Shown: positions 7,812-17,184 of the stretch, piece after piece | How positions within the stretch are numbered: position 1 is the first letter of the stretch | How the letters are laid out: every line of letters begins with the position of its first letter | Assembly: GCA_019751945.1 (NCBI GenBank) | Contig: JAIEMT010000041.1 | Coordinates: 1-47,918, forward strand | Reading direction: 5' to 3' | DNA length: 47,918 bases | Source: a bacterium | GTDB lineage: Bacteria; Bdellovibrionota; UBA1018 | Made by a program: the position numbers and the translations under genes | The notes under the pieces: model-generated | The model's database searches: none | The model's input: only the letters and a program-made list of their open reading frames with translations | Told to the model about the DNA's origin: nothing

Positions 7812-9062
7812 TTATCGAGCGCTGGCTTGTGCTTCCGAGGTAATTACGCGCTTCACCTTTCGCTTGTACATACCAGGAATCTTGGAATAGCTAGCAAAAA
7901 ACCGGTCAGAGAGGTGCTCCTTATCGGTTTTGCCGTCCCAAGGGAGGCGAAGGGGATAGCCAGCGGGAATGAAAGCATGGCTTTGGAGAACTGCGGGGCT
8001 GAGAGCGGGATTCAGGGCTTTGATTTTAGCCCCGTCCAGTTTCAAAAATTTCTTTAACGTAGCGAGACGCACTGAGTCTGGCAGGACCACTTCTAAAATT
8101 TGAATAGGCTCGGCACGCTTTACTTCGGTGCCGAAATATTTCTCGGCATTGCGCTCCACTTCTACCGCTGCCAAAAAAGAAGCAAAGAAGTTACTACTCG
8201 CAAAGCCAAAGGTGCGGCTGCGATAACCCCGCACCACTTCATCGAGATTTTCAGATCCCACCTTGCGAATGGCACGCATCATTCCGATTCTGCCGTGGTT
8301 GTAAGCGGTGACGGCCAGGGGCCAGTTTCCCAGCGAATCGTAGTTGAGTTTGAAAAGTTTAGCGGCGGCTTCGGTCGCCAGCATCGGGTCATTTCTTTCG
8401 TCGACCGCATCGTCGATGTTCATGAAGAGGCGACCGGTCGAGGGCATGAATTGCCAAATGCCGCTCGCACCGACTTTCGATCGGGCTTTCACATTGAACG
8501 AACTTTCGACAAACGGCAGACGAGTGAGTTCCAGTGGAAGACCATGTTCTTTAAAAATATGCTCCATCTTCGGAATGTAGCGCCCTGATTCGTAGATGCC
8601 TTCTAAGAATCGATCGCGCTGTCCGAGTTGAAAGCGCATGCGCTTGCGATGAGCGGCATTCAAAAACTTATTGGGTTCTTCGATCTTGGCGAAGAGATCG
8701 TAGACCTTTTTCTCATCAGCCGTGAAGGTGCTGGGATCGTCTTGCTTCTTGTGAACAGCAAGCAAGGTATTGCGCCACTTCACCTTGGAGGCGCGAATTC
8801 GAGGAATGGATTTGGCCCAAGAGGGACGAATTTCCAAAACTTCGTAAATAACATCCACATACTTGGCATCGTGAACGAAGCCCTGGCTGCTCTCGTATTT
8901 ACTGTAAACATTGATCCAGAATTCGAGATTTTTGGAGAGCTGACCATCCAGTCCGGAAGGAACTTCGCCTGCTTGAGGAGCAAGCTGCGGGGAGAGCAGA
9001 ATTCCGAGTGCCACGAAGCCTGAAAAAGCGATTCTGAGTTTCGAAAATCCTACCTTCTTCAA
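7812..9062 (-). CDS. Lytic murein transglycosylase, MltD-like
   Basis: Cleaves the MurNAc-GlcNAc bond of peptidoglycan to form anhydro-muropeptides; exported. The 416-residue protein starts with TTG, supported by AGGGGA about eight bases upstream, and has an N-terminal hydrophobic export signal (about 10-30). The SLT goose-lysozyme-like domain carries the catalytic Glu in PFVESSFN (E186), GIWQFMP (201-207) and AYNHG. A C-terminal segment resembling a LysM peptidoglycan-binding domain follows (VVLPDSVRLATLKKFLKLDGAKIKALNP region). Its start codon lies 53 bases from the preferred start of the divergent solute-binding protein gene. Confidence 0.88.
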   Translation of the reverse strand: MKKVGFSKLRIAFSGFVALGILLSPQLAPQAGEVPSGLDGQLSKNLEFWINVYSKYESSQGFVHDAKYVDVIYEVLEIRPSWAKSIPRIRASKVKWRNTLLAVHKKQDDPSTFTADEKKVYDLFAKIEEPNKFLNAAHRKRMRFQLGQRDRFLEGIYESGRYIPKMEHIFKEHGLPLELTRLPFVESSFNVKARSKVGASGIWQFMPSTGRLFMNIDDAVDERNDPMLATEAAAKLFKLNYDSLGNWPLAVTAYNHGRIGMMRAIRKVGSENLDEVVRGYRSRTFGFASSNFFASFLAAVEVERNAEKYFGTEVKRAEPIQILEVVLPDSVRLATLKKFLKLDGAKIKALNPALSPAVLQSHAFIPAGYPLRLPWDGKTDKEHLSDRFFASYSKIPGMYKRKVKRVITSEAQASAR

Positions 9063-9102
9063 TGGCTTCCCCTGAGTTAAGATGGTCTCCTCTCTATCGT
9101 AA

Positions 9103-9109
9103 AAGGAAG
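9103..9109 (+). promoter_or_regulatory. Ribosome binding site that favours the GTG start at 9116
   Basis: AAGGAAG lies 6 bases before GTG 9116. The ATG at 9062 has no comparable site, would overlap the divergent gene's start codon and would place about 18 charged residues before the signal peptide. Confidence 0.55.
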
Positions 9110-9115
9110 TGGTCA

Positions 9116-10675
9116 GTGCGTAAAGATATCCTCTTAGGAGTTCTAGTTTTTCTGTGGGTGAGGACGGCTCATCCGGAAAATCTTGCCCACTCTTCGCTGC
9201 CTGCTCGCAACCTGACCATCTTGGTGGAGAGCCTTCCCGACACCTTGATTCCTCGAAATGCTTTGGACGCTACCAGCCAAAGGTTGGGAGCGCTTCTTTA
9301 CCGAGGGTTGACTCGATTGAATAAGGACCTCGAGGTCATTCCGGGTTTGGCTTCGAGTTGGAAGGCATCGAATTCGGCAAAGACCTGGACGTTCCAAATT
9401 CCCGCCGGTTTGAAAGATCAAGCCGGGGGTGCCATCACGCCCACATTGATTGCAGAGTGTTTGGAACAGTATCGAGTCGGAAAACCCACCTCCGCTTTGG
9501 GAAAGAGTTTTAAGGATTGGAAATCCACAGAGGTTCGGGGCGATTCCGTGATTTTGAATTCGGAGAAGTCCGATCCCTACTTGGATCGGAATATTTCTCT
9601 GTTGAGATATTTTCGAGTGGCGGGAAGTACCGTGCCCTGCCAGGAACCTCGGCGTGGCGACCGGATTATTGGAAGCGGAAATTTCGCACCTCAAGGGACT
9701 GATTACTTCAGTTTTTCGAACCAGAATTTTCTGCGCTTAGTTCCGACGGACTCGAAGAGAAATGCGCCGGTGGATTTTGTCTTTGTCCGAGACGACGCCG
9801 CTCGGGCTATGAAGTTGATCAAGGGGGAAGTCGATCTTATTCAGAATGGACTGTCGCTGGCAAAGTCCCGCTGGTTACAAAAGTCTTACAGCGATCGTTT
9901 CGAAGTGATTGAGCGTGACGGCTCTACGATTAGCTACCTCTCCTTTAATTTGAAAGATCCGATTCTTTCGAAGGTCGAAGTCCGTCGAGCCATGGCCTTA
10001 GCCATTGATCGGAGGGATATTGTCGATCACAAGCTCTTTGGGTTTGGAACCATTGCGCAGACTTTGGTTTCTCCGCTGCTTCCAGAGGCTGCGAAGCTGG
10101 AGTTCCCTCATGATCTCAAAAAATCGGAAGAGCTGCTCGACCAAGCGGGCTTTCCTCGGGGCAAGAATGGGGTGCGCTTTAGTTTGCGGTACAAGAGTAC
10201 GCCCATTCGCGAAGGCTTGGAAACAGCGCTGATGCTTCAGAATATTTTTAAGCGAATTGGAATTGAAGTTCGATTGGAAGTGGTGGAGCCCGCCGTGTTT
10301 CTTCAATCGGTCAGGAAGGGGAACTACCAGATTTTTTCATCGCGCTGGATTGGCGTTTCCGACGCGTCGATTTTGAATCGAACTCTTCATTCGGGACAGA
10401 ATAATAATCGGGCTCAGTACCAAGATGCGGAGATGGATCGACTGCTCGACGCAGCTTCTGCAGAACCCTCGTTGAAGGCACGGTTACCGGGATTACAAAA
10501 AATTCAGCAAAAGATGTTGGATGATCTCCCTTACTTTCCGCTCTGGTTCTGGAATAATGCAGTAGTCATTCGAAAGGAAGTTCAAGCTAAAGCCCAGCTT
10601 CGCTCCGAAGATCTTTCTTTGACAGGAGCACTGGACACTTTGGTGGAACGCCTTACACTATTGGAGAGGCGCTAA
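9116..10675 (+). CDS. Periplasmic solute-binding protein, family 5 (peptide/opine type)
   Basis: Binding protein of the DppA/OppA type that would deliver oligopeptides or similar solutes to an ABC transporter. With the GTG at 9116 the product is 519 residues with a signal peptide (MRKDILLGVLVFLWVRTAHP). Family features are the early segment ending in LLYRGLTRLNKDLEVIPGLASSW, VRRAMALAIDRRDIV, and the C-terminal DDLPYFPLWFWNN. No permease or ATPase genes are nearby, so the partner transporter is encoded elsewhere or the protein has another role. It heads a tight operon with rsmE, an RDD membrane protein and rfaE2 (gaps of 3 bases, then a one-base start/stop overlap). Confidence 0.85.
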   Translation: MRKDILLGVLVFLWVRTAHPENLAHSSLPARNLTILVESLPDTLIPRNALDATSQRLGALLYRGLTRLNKDLEVIPGLASSWKASNSAKTWTFQIPAGLKDQAGGAITPTLIAECLEQYRVGKPTSALGKSFKDWKSTEVRGDSVILNSEKSDPYLDRNISLLRYFRVAGSTVPCQEPRRGDRIIGSGNFAPQGTDYFSFSNQNFLRLVPTDSKRNAPVDFVFVRDDAARAMKLIKGEVDLIQNGLSLAKSRWLQKSYSDRFEVIERDGSTISYLSFNLKDPILSKVEVRRAMALAIDRRDIVDHKLFGFGTIAQTLVSPLLPEAAKLEFPHDLKKSEELLDQAGFPRGKNGVRFSLRYKSTPIREGLETALMLQNIFKRIGIEVRLEVVEPAVFLQSVRKGNYQIFSSRWIGVSDASILNRTLHSGQNNNRAQYQDAEMDRLLDAASAEPSLKARLPGLQKIQQKMLDDLPYFPLWFWNNAVVIRKEVQAKAQLRSEDLSLTGALDTLVERLTLLERR

Positions 10676-10678
10676 TTC

Positions 10679-11503
10679 ATGGGCAAGATTCTAAAACGTG
10701 TGCTTTGTCCGATTCTTCCTGCAGCGGGAACGAGTGTGGAGCTCCCCGAACAAGAATCCAACCACGTAGTTCGAGTGTTACGGTTAAAGTCGGGCGACCA
10801 AGTCGAAGCACTCGACGGTCACGGCAATTCCCTCATCGGTCTGCTTCGTATTGCTGGAAAAAAGGCGTGGCTTGAAAATCCCATTGGCACCGATCATCAG
10901 GTGAGGAAGCAGCCCGAAGAAGAAACGATTCTCCCGCTGGTTCTTGAAGTGGCCATCATTAAAGCCGACCCCATGGTGTGGATGATTGAAAAAGCGGTTG
11001 AGCTCGGAGTTCGCGAACTCGTGCCCCTCATCACCGATCATTGCGTTGTGAAGGTAGAGGGAAAAGGACCCGCGGAGTTCCAAGAGCGCTGGCAGAAAAT
11101 TGCAGATCAATCTTTGAAGCAGTGCGGTCGTTTGAAGCGAATGGAGGTTTTACCTCCGGTTCAATTTAAGGAATGGCTCCAAAAATGCCCCAACTCGGCA
11201 AAGGATCGACGCTATTGGTGCGACAAAGATGATCGACTGAAAGTACCTGACCTCTTAGAGGAGCTCTCGAAGATTCCGGCTGCTGAGCTGCGCAATGAAG
11301 TGGTGCGCCTGATGATCGGCCCCGAGGGGGGCTGGAGCGAGGGCGAGATCGAAATGCTGCGGGCCTTTTCCCGATCCGTATCGCTCGGGCCATTGATTCT
11401 TCGCGCCGAGACCGCGGGAACGGCAGCCCTTTCCATCGCGTCCGCCTGGATTCGTTTAGCCCGGGCTCCGCTTGACAAGTCCCTCGATCCGAAGCGAAAT
11501 TAA
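10679..11503 (+). CDS. rsmE: 16S rRNA (uracil-1498-N3)-methyltransferase
   Basis: SAM-dependent SPOUT methyltransferase that methylates U1498 of 16S rRNA. The 274-residue protein has the N-terminal PUA-like part (NHVVRVLRLKSGDQ), KADPMVWMIEKAVELGV, and the knotted SAM site IGPEGGWSEGE followed by LGPLILRAETAGTAALS. At 274 residues it is slightly longer than usual because of a short C-terminal extension. It follows the solute-binding protein by 3 bases. Confidence 0.93.
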   Translation: MGKILKRVLCPILPAAGTSVELPEQESNHVVRVLRLKSGDQVEALDGHGNSLIGLLRIAGKKAWLENPIGTDHQVRKQPEEETILPLVLEVAIIKADPMVWMIEKAVELGVRELVPLITDHCVVKVEGKGPAEFQERWQKIADQSLKQCGRLKRMEVLPPVQFKEWLQKCPNSAKDRRYWCDKDDRLKVPDLLEELSKIPAAELRNEVVRLMIGPEGGWSEGEIEMLRAFSRSVSLGPLILRAETAGTAALSIASAWIRLARAPLDKSLDPKRN

Positions 11504-11506
11504 GGC

Positions 11507-12229
11507 GTGACTGAAAAGAAACCAACCAAACTGCGATTTGATGCTCTCTCCGAAGGCCTGGGTTTCCACCCCTTCTCCGAGGGCTTGCCCTACTCTCCAG
11601 TTTCGAGGCGAGTGGTGCCGAATCCGCGTTCAGGAACGGGAGCTGTCTCGGCTGGTCCGGCATCGGTGTCGCGCTCGATCTTAGATCCCCATGTTCCGTC
11701 GCTTCGGGAGTCGCGACTTTCTTCAGCAGTTGCCATCGCTGCAAACGCAGCCGTCACCGCTGGGTTGGAAATGGATCGGGGAATTCCCGGAACGGCCTAC
11801 CAGTTTCCAGAGCAAACTTATGGTTACGGCTACGTAGTGAAACGCTTCGCCGGATATCTTTTGGATACGGCCTTCAATCTTGCTCTTTGTGCGGGTGTGC
11901 TCTCCTTTGCACTTTGGAATCAATCCGTGCCCCTGAACACCTTGTTGAGCCCCGGGCTAAAAGTCATGCTGCTGTTTTTCGCACTCGGATTTAGTTGGGT
12001 GCTCGTGCTGGCTCAGGAAATTGTTTTCGGAACCAGTTTTGGAAAAAGAATTTTCGGCTTGGGCGTACACGGTTCTCTGACAGCGACTTTCATGCGGGCG
12101 GTTCTCTATCTTTTCAGCGTCGGGTTTTTTGGATTGGGAATTCTCTACGCCCTGGTCGACAAGAAGCGTCGCTGCTTGCATGATCTCCTCACCAAGCTTC
12201 AACCCATCGAAGTAGCGCGGCTCTCCTAA
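11507..12229 (+). CDS. RDD family integral membrane protein
   Basis: The 240-residue protein starts with GTG. Residues 1-105 are a polar, probably cytosolic extension with no recognised domain. Residues 106-240 are an RDD domain: an R...D pair in [13 protein letters not shown], two hydrophobic helices, the [11 protein letters not shown] segment, and [12 protein letters not shown] at the end. RDD proteins are poorly characterised and some affect ion homeostasis; a specific role is not supported here. Its stop overlaps the rfaE2 start codon by one base. Confidence 0.82.
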   Translation: MTEKKPTKLRFDALSEGLGFHPFSEGLPYSPVSRRVVPNPRSGTGAVSAGPASVSRSILDPHVPSLRESRLSSAVAIAANAAVTAGLEMDRGIPGTAYQFPEQTYGYGYVVKRFAGYLLDTAFNLALCAGVLSFALWNQSVPLNTLLSPGLKVMLLFFALGFSWVLVLAQEIVFGTSFGKRIFGLGVHGSLTATFMRAVLYLFSVGFFGLGILYALVDKKRRCLHDLLTKLQPIEVARLS

Positions 12230-12708
12230 TGAGAAACTTTCAAGCAAAAATCAAATCGGCGAAGGCTTTGCAAAAGACTCTCGCGCTCTTGAAAAAGAAA
12301 CGCGGCAAGATCGTTTTCACCAACGGCACTTTCGATATTCTGCACCCCGGGCATGTGAGCTACCTGGCTCAGGCTCGGAAATTGGGAACGCATTTGGTGG
12401 TGGCTCTAAATACAGATGCTTCGGTGAAGCGTTATAAAGGTCCCACTCGGCCGGTGAATTCTTTGGAAGACCGCATGCTCGTGATGGCGTCCTTAGAAGC
12501 GGTGGATTTCGTCACCAGTTTTGATGAGGACACCCCGCTCGAACTGATTCGTCAGCTGCGCCCGAATATCTTAGTCAAAGGCGGGGATTGGGAAGTCGCC
12601 AAAATTGTTGGCGCCGATGACGTTCTTTCCTGGGGTGGAAAAGTAAAAAGCCTGCCGTTCGTAGCGGGCAAGAGTACGACGTCGATTCTAGAAAAAGCGC
12701 GCGTTTAG
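12229..12708 (+). CDS. rfaE2: D-glycero-beta-D-manno-heptose 1-phosphate adenylyltransferase
   Basis: Transfers AMP from ATP to heptose-1-phosphate to make ADP-heptose for LPS core. The 159-residue protein is the stand-alone nucleotidyltransferase half of HldE. It shows the cytidylyltransferase-fold motifs [12 protein letters not shown], with the HxGH nucleotide site, [11 protein letters not shown], and the C-terminal [11 protein letters not shown]. The kinase half (RfaE1) is not in this window. Presence of this gene supports a Gram-negative cell with heptose-containing LPS. Confidence 0.92.
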   Translation: MRNFQAKIKSAKALQKTLALLKKKRGKIVFTNGTFDILHPGHVSYLAQARKLGTHLVVALNTDASVKRYKGPTRPVNSLEDRMLVMASLEAVDFVTSFDEDTPLELIRQLRPNILVKGGDWEVAKIVGADDVLSWGGKVKSLPFVAGKSTTSILEKARV

Positions 12709-13232
12709 TTTTTTCCGCGAAGCATTCGGTCGAACATCGCAACCGAAACCAGTGAGAATCCAAAAGCCAAGTCCACGAAGAAGGCAGCGCCCTTCGAAAC
12801 GTGAATAGCCGAGATGTCTCGGAAAGCTTGGATGAACAGGTTGTTCATGAAGATCCAGCTGAAGGTTCCCCAGGTAAAGCCCGCACCCATCAAAGGCCAG
12901 AATTTATTGGTGATAGTGAAGTGCGCGTAAATCATTCCGAGAACGATCGAGAGCAGGAAATGAAAAACTAAGCCGGTCACAATCGCGCCCATTTGCATTC
13001 CGTATTCCATAGCCGACGCGCCTAAGAACGGAACAGCGACGAATTTCACCGGGAACCAGAACTCCATGCCACCGACGACTGAGAAGACCATCGCTACGCC
13101 CATCATGACCAAACCGGCGAAGATGCCAGCCATTGCGCCCGCTACCCAGCGAGTTTTGTCGATGTGCATCCACATTTCGACGATGTCGGATTCTTCCCCA
13201 GTGATGTCAGCATTGGACGGTGTTGAGCTCAT
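12705..13232 (-). CDS. Integral membrane protein, about four helices, unknown function
   Basis: 175 residues from the ATG at 13232 ([12 protein letters not shown]...). The frame stays open far upstream, but that part is Arg/Pro/His-rich, antisense to the neighbouring gene and not protein-like. The body has four hydrophobic segments, beginning with [20 protein letters not shown] and ending with [19 protein letters not shown]; the N-terminal 30 residues are acidic and cytosolic. No family recognised. It overlaps the 3' end of rfaE2 by 4 bases (convergent). Confidence 0.65.
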   Translation of the reverse strand: MSSTPSNADITGEESDIVEMWMHIDKTRWVAGAMAGIFAGLVMMGVAMVFSVVGGMEFWFPVKFVAVPFLGASAMEYGMQMGAIVTGLVFHFLLSIVLGMIYAHFTITNKFWPLMGAGFTWGTFSWIFMNNLFIQAFRDISAIHVSKGAAFFVDLAFGFSLVSVAMFDRMLRGKN

Positions 13233-13273
13233 AGTGGGCTTAATATAATGGGGTGATTCCGTTTGCAAAAGCC

Positions 13274-13666
13274 TTAAGTTCGGGTCCGGGCTTTTTTCTG
13301 AATTCGAGCCACGATTCGATCCTGAACGGGTCCCAAAGCCAGGAGTGCCCATCCCACGCTCATGAAAGTGGGGAGGAACATCCAGGCAAAGTGATGGAGG
13401 TTTCGAAGCGGGGGGTTGATCACCCAAAGTGGGACGAGATAGATGGACGACATAGCGAGCCAAGTCCCGGTGGTTCCGCGAAGCAGGGTCGCCTTGATCC
13501 ACGGTGTTCTCTCGCCTTTGAGGACCCCGAGAATTCCAATAAATGTCGTGAATTGGCAGGTCAGAATGGCCCGAGTGACTTCTCCTGCGGTGAGGTCGAG
13601 CAGGTGCATGCCGATCCCATAGGATAGCGCCCAACCTAGGCCTCCCACTACGATTGCAATGAGCAT
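13274..13666 (-). CDS. Small integral membrane protein, unknown function
   Basis: 130 residues with about four hydrophobic helices (residues 1-20, 32-50, 64-82 and 92-112) and a basic C-terminal tail. It lies 41 bases before the other membrane protein gene on the same strand and may be co-transcribed with it. No recognisable domain; no strong ribosome site. Confidence 0.6.
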   Translation of the reverse strand: MLIAIVVGGLGWALSYGIGMHLLDLTAGEVTRAILTCQFTTFIGILGVLKGERTPWIKATLLRGTTGTWLAMSSIYLVPLWVINPPLRNLHHFAWMFLPTFMSVGWALLALGPVQDRIVARIQKKARTRT

Positions 13667-13720
13667 TTCCGTTCTCTACCAAGTTGACACGCCGGGTTGC
13701 AACACGTTACCAAGCAGGAG

Positions 13721-14512
13721 ATGGCAAATGATCTCGCCTCCGTGAAGACTTTGCTGGTGGATTTGGATGGCACTCTCTTGGGTGCCCGAAACCTGTTTCT
13801 TCGTTTTGACTTCATCCGAAAGACTTTGCGAGCGCTGGTTCCTCAAGGGAGTTGGTTCCGAGCCTTTCGCGGATTGAAGGCGATGGACCGAGTTTATAAA
13901 GAAGAAGATGCTTCGTTGAATTTGGCCAGTTTGGCGGAGGCGCCCACCAATTACAATCGCGCCATTCAGGTTTTTTCGAATGAATTTCGAGTCTCTATTG
14001 AAAGAGCGGAGCAGATTCTCGCGTCGGTGATGACGTTTGTTTTCCCCAAGCTCGAACGCCATTTTTATCCGATGCCCGGGGCGCAGAAATTTTTGGAATG
14101 GGCGAAGGATCGGTACCGCCTCGTTTTGGCAACCAATCCCGTTTGGCCCGAAGAGATTATCAAGATGCGGTTGAAGTGGGCCGGGGTAGATCCCTCGCTA
14201 TTTTCCCTCATTACACATGCGGGAATTATGCATGCCGCCAAACCCTATCCGAATTATTACCGAGAAGTGTTGCAGCAGATTTCTTGTGGGCCGGGCGAGT
14301 GCATGTTGATTGGAAACGAAATTAAAATGGATCTGCCTGCGGTTCAGGTGGGGTTGCCCGTATACATTGTGATTCCGCCCAGCACAAAAGAGAAACCTCT
14401 CGTCGTCGACACGGTGCCGGAAGCGGCTCGTTATGGTTCGAGCGCAAAAGCTTGGAAAGGATCCTTTGCTGCGCTCCAAAAGATGCTAGAAGAGGCCCAT
14501 GCCGGTCGTTGA
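13721..14512 (+). CDS. HAD-superfamily phosphatase
   Basis: Haloacid-dehalogenase-fold hydrolase, presumably a small-molecule phosphatase in the cytosol. The catalytic motif DLDGTL lies near the N-terminus, motif II is LATNP, and motif IV is GNEIKMDLPA. A helical cap domain lies between motifs I and II. The ATG at 13721 is chosen (263 residues), though AGGAG abuts it too closely; a TTG at 13697 or a GTG at 13742 are alternatives. The 3' end overlaps the amidohydrolase gene by 14 bases, so it is translationally coupled to the next two genes. Substrate unknown. Confidence 0.82.
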   Translation: MANDLASVKTLLVDLDGTLLGARNLFLRFDFIRKTLRALVPQGSWFRAFRGLKAMDRVYKEEDASLNLASLAEAPTNYNRAIQVFSNEFRVSIERAEQILASVMTFVFPKLERHFYPMPGAQKFLEWAKDRYRLVLATNPVWPEEIIKMRLKWAGVDPSLFSLITHAGIMHAAKPYPNYYREVLQQISCGPGECMLIGNEIKMDLPAVQVGLPVYIVIPPSTKEKPLVVDTVPEAARYGSSAKAWKGSFAALQKMLEEAHAGR

Positions 14513-15443
14513 TAGCCACCTTCATTTTTTCACAGACCTCGTTCCGAAAACGTTGATGACTTCCAATTTGGTGGGCCTGAGTGCGCTGGGCGAACTGCGC
14601 CGAAAAGCGCGCGTGCTTTTGAAACCATGGACTAAAACTTTGCACGAGACCCAAACTTGGGTGAGGCAATTGCCCGAAGGTCCACGCAAGGTGATAGATC
14701 AAATCGGCGGCGTGATGACGTTGCCGAGCCTTCTGGTTGAATCCAACTTCGATGACATGATCGAAGGAATGGACGTGGCAGGCATCGATGTGGGCGTGGT
14801 GATTCCCCATGCCTACGCTTCGAATGAGTTGGTGCTGGAAGCGTGTCGCGATAATCCGCGCTTAATTGCAGCAGTTACTGTGCCGGTGGGGACGGCTAAA
14901 CCGGGCGCGCATCTCAAGTCCTTGGCAAAAAAAGGGGCGAAGGTTTTAAAAATTCATGCTGCTGCAGACGGGGAGGCACCTCATGCTCCTCGTTACAAAG
15001 CGTCTTTGAAAGCGGCCGGAGAATTGGGAATGCCGGTCATTATTCACACCGGCTGTTTTCATTCCGCGCTTTTTTTTAAAGAGCCCGAGCTCGGCAATGT
15101 TTCGCATTACGAGCATTGGTTCGAAGCGCATCCCGAAACTCAGTTCGTGTTGGCGCATATGAATTTACACAAACCCGAAGCAGCACTGGACATTGCTGAA
15201 AAAAACCCAAACGTCTGGGTGGACACTTCTTGGCAGCCGGTCGAGATCATTGCGGAGGCCGTGCGACGGATTGGGGCGGAGCGAGTTCTTTTTGGTTCCG
15301 ATTGGCCCATTATCGGTCATAATCTAGAGGTAGGGATCACCCGCATTCAAGAATGTGTCGAAGCCGGATGGATGAGTCAGGCCGAAGCGGATCAGATCTT
15401 AGGATTGAACGCAGTTAAGCTTTTTAAAATTCCGATCAACTAA
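14499..15443 (+). CDS. Amidohydrolase-2 family metal-dependent hydrolase
   Basis: TIM-barrel hydrolase or decarboxylase of the amidohydrolase-2 group. The 314-residue protein has the metal-binding DSHLHFF at residues 5-11, VIIHTG (strand 5 His), FVLAHMN (strand 6 His) and LFGSDWP, which supplies the strand 8 aspartate. Members act on cyclic amides, lactones or aromatic carboxylates; which applies is not visible. Second gene of a coupled HAD, amidohydrolase, creatininase-like unit. Confidence 0.87.
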   Translation: MPVVDSHLHFFTDLVPKTLMTSNLVGLSALGELRRKARVLLKPWTKTLHETQTWVRQLPEGPRKVIDQIGGVMTLPSLLVESNFDDMIEGMDVAGIDVGVVIPHAYASNELVLEACRDNPRLIAAVTVPVGTAKPGAHLKSLAKKGAKVLKIHAAADGEAPHAPRYKASLKAAGELGMPVIIHTGCFHSALFFKEPELGNVSHYEHWFEAHPETQFVLAHMNLHKPEAALDIAEKNPNVWVDTSWQPVEIIAEAVRRIGAERVLFGSDWPIIGHNLEVGITRIQECVEAGWMSQAEADQILGLNAVKLFKIPIN

Positions 15444-15445
15444 CT

Positions 15446-16369
15446 ATGCCCGTCGAGTTTGAAAAAACGAGCTTTGCCGAGTTGCAAAAGCTTCCTCGCA
15501 ATCAAACCGTGTTCTTTTTTTCTGTCGGAACGATGGAGGACCATGGTCCGCATCTTCCTCTCGGCACAGATTTAATTGAAGCGCGCGAACTCTGCGTGCA
15601 AGCTGCGAAGCGATTGGAGTCCGACCTCGCGGGTTGGAAGGGTGTGATCATGCCGACTCTTCCTTTTGGAGTGGATGGCAATACGACGCAAGCGGCGCTC
15701 ACGGTTCGAGGCTACGTGCTTCGCGACGCGCTCGTGGATTCGTGCACTCCATTGGCGCGAATGGGGTTTCAACAGTTTGTCTGCTTCTCCGGAAATTTAG
15801 GGCCTCGGCATTTGACGGCGATTGAAGAAGTGCACCGCATGCTTCGTCGGCAGGTTTGCGGGATTTGGCCGCTCAGTATTTTTTCTTCGAAGTCGCCCGT
15901 TTTTGTTTCGGCAAATTCAGCATTGGTCGATCAGTCAACAGCTTTGAAGTCCCCGCTCTGGCCCGATGCTGCGGAACACGGCGGTCGGAAAGATACGGCG
16001 ATGGTTTTGGCTTTCGAAAAATCTCAGGTGGGTGACTACGAGAAATTGAAATCGGTTTCGAAGAGCGGCGGATTTTTTTCGCGAATGGTGAAACGCTCAC
16101 GAGGAAAAGTTTCGGGCTACTGGGGTTCGCCTAGTGAAGCGACTGCCGCCGAGGGTGCGCGCGCTCTTTCTCAAAAATTAGATGATGTTTGGGTTTCTCT
16201 TCGCGCGGTTTGGAAGGGCGGGAAGCCCGAAAACTATTTCCGTTCGACGTATATTTTCTTTCCGTCGAATAAAAGTTTCTTTAAGGCGTGGCTACTCAGC
16301 TTCGCTGTCTTTGTGGTGCTCTTGCTTTGGATCATGATCACGGTCGGGTCGATCACAAAGGATTTTTAG
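15446..16369 (+). CDS. Creatininase-family protein with C-terminal membrane anchor
   Basis: Creatininase-fold metal-dependent amidohydrolase of 307 residues. Family features are DHGPHLPLGTD near residue 32 with metal-binding His and Asp, VDGNT, FQQFVCFSGN, and EHGGRKDTAMVL in place of the usual AGxxET block. Residues about 278-300 are a strong hydrophobic helix (LLSFAVFVVLLLWIMITVG), so the protein is probably tethered to the inner membrane with the enzyme domain in the cytosol. A membrane tail is not usual for this family. It starts 2 bases after the amidohydrolase and overlaps the convergent oxidoreductase by 4 bases. Confidence 0.78.
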   Translation: MPVEFEKTSFAELQKLPRNQTVFFFSVGTMEDHGPHLPLGTDLIEARELCVQAAKRLESDLAGWKGVIMPTLPFGVDGNTTQAALTVRGYVLRDALVDSCTPLARMGFQQFVCFSGNLGPRHLTAIEEVHRMLRRQVCGIWPLSIFSSKSPVFVSANSALVDQSTALKSPLWPDAAEHGGRKDTAMVLAFEKSQVGDYEKLKSVSKSGGFFSRMVKRSRGKVSGYWGSPSEATAAEGARALSQKLDDVWVSLRAVWKGGKPENYFRSTYIFFPSNKSFFKAWLLSFAVFVVLLLWIMITVGSITKDF

Positions 16370-17109
16370 GACTCTTCACCCGGCTTGGGCTTGTAATAAA
16401 TTTCTTGGTGAATCGAATCCTTCTGCACGCCGTTGGCGGTGAGGATGGATTTCGCTTCGTCGATCATCGCGCCGTTTCCGCAGAGGTAGAAATCGGTTTC
16501 GAGCCAGGGATATTCGGGTCCGAGTTTTCGGAGGTAGTCGGTCACGCGCCCCTTGGTCCAGACTTTCTGGCTTTCAGGAGCTATCGTTGGACGCGAAACC
16601 ATCGGGATGAATTTCAAGAACGAAAGCTTAGAAAGTTCATCCACATAAAGAAGCTCTGTTTCTTCTCTCACTCCAAAAAGGAGCGTGGTGCTCTTCGGGA
16701 GATTTTGCTGAAAAGTTTTTGAAGTGGAAATGGAACGGAACGGGGAGACGCCGGTGCCTGTCGCGATAAATACCGCGTGCCTACCGGGTTTGTGTTTGAA
16801 AACAAAGTTGCCGTAAGGGGCGACGCCCTTGAATTGAATTCCGGGACGCAGCTGAGAAAGGTAGCTCGTGCCCGGCCCGTTCTCGACGATCTTGATACAA
16901 AGTTGGATGGGCTTCGTGTTGGGCGGAGAAGCGATCGAATAAGCTCTTCGCAAATCCTTCCCACCGGGACCTGCGCCGGGAACAATCACACTTAAAAACT
17001 GTCCGGCTAGAAACTCGAGAGGCTGTTCGGTTTCGAAGCTGAGTTCAAAAACCGTGGGCGTCGCCATTCGAAAACCACTCATCGTAAAAAGATATTCTGC
17101 GGCTGGCAT
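16366..17109 (-). CDS. FAD/NAD(P)-binding ferredoxin reductase-type oxidoreductase
   Basis: Flavoprotein of the ferredoxin-NADP+ reductase fold, 247 residues from the ATG at 17109; a longer form to 17160 adds an unlikely basic peptide. The FAD domain shows RAYS (55-58) with flavin-contacting residues, the NAD(P) domain GTGVSP (118-123), and CGNGAMIDEAK precedes the C-terminus. There is no 2Fe-2S domain, so it needs a separate electron partner such as ferredoxin or flavodoxin. The C-terminus HQEIYYKP is typical of benzoate-dioxygenase-reductase-like members. Monocistronic as far as seen. Confidence 0.85.
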   Translation of the reverse strand: MPAAEYLFTMSGFRMATPTVFELSFETEQPLEFLAGQFLSVIVPGAGPGGKDLRRAYSIASPPNTKPIQLCIKIVENGPGTSYLSQLRPGIQFKGVAPYGNFVFKHKPGRHAVFIATGTGVSPFRSISTSKTFQQNLPKSTTLLFGVREETELLYVDELSKLSFLKFIPMVSRPTIAPESQKVWTKGRVTDYLRKLGPEYPWLETDFYLCGNGAMIDEAKSILTANGVQKDSIHQEIYYKPKPGEES

Positions 17110-17184
17110 ACGCCCCAACCTAGCGCATCGTCCGGGAGTGTTCCAGAGAAGAGTGGCCAAAAAAGTTGAAATGACGCAATGAGT

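Noticed and set aside
11166-11744. 192-codon minus-strand open frame
   Set aside because: Lies opposite rsmE and the RDD gene, with Arg/Pro/Ser-rich low-complexity translation and no motif.
12705-13682. Long open frame of 325 codons on the minus strand around the membrane protein
   Set aside because: Only the part from 13232 is protein-like; the upstream extension is antisense to the 13274-13666 gene, Arg/Pro/His-rich and has no fitting start signals.
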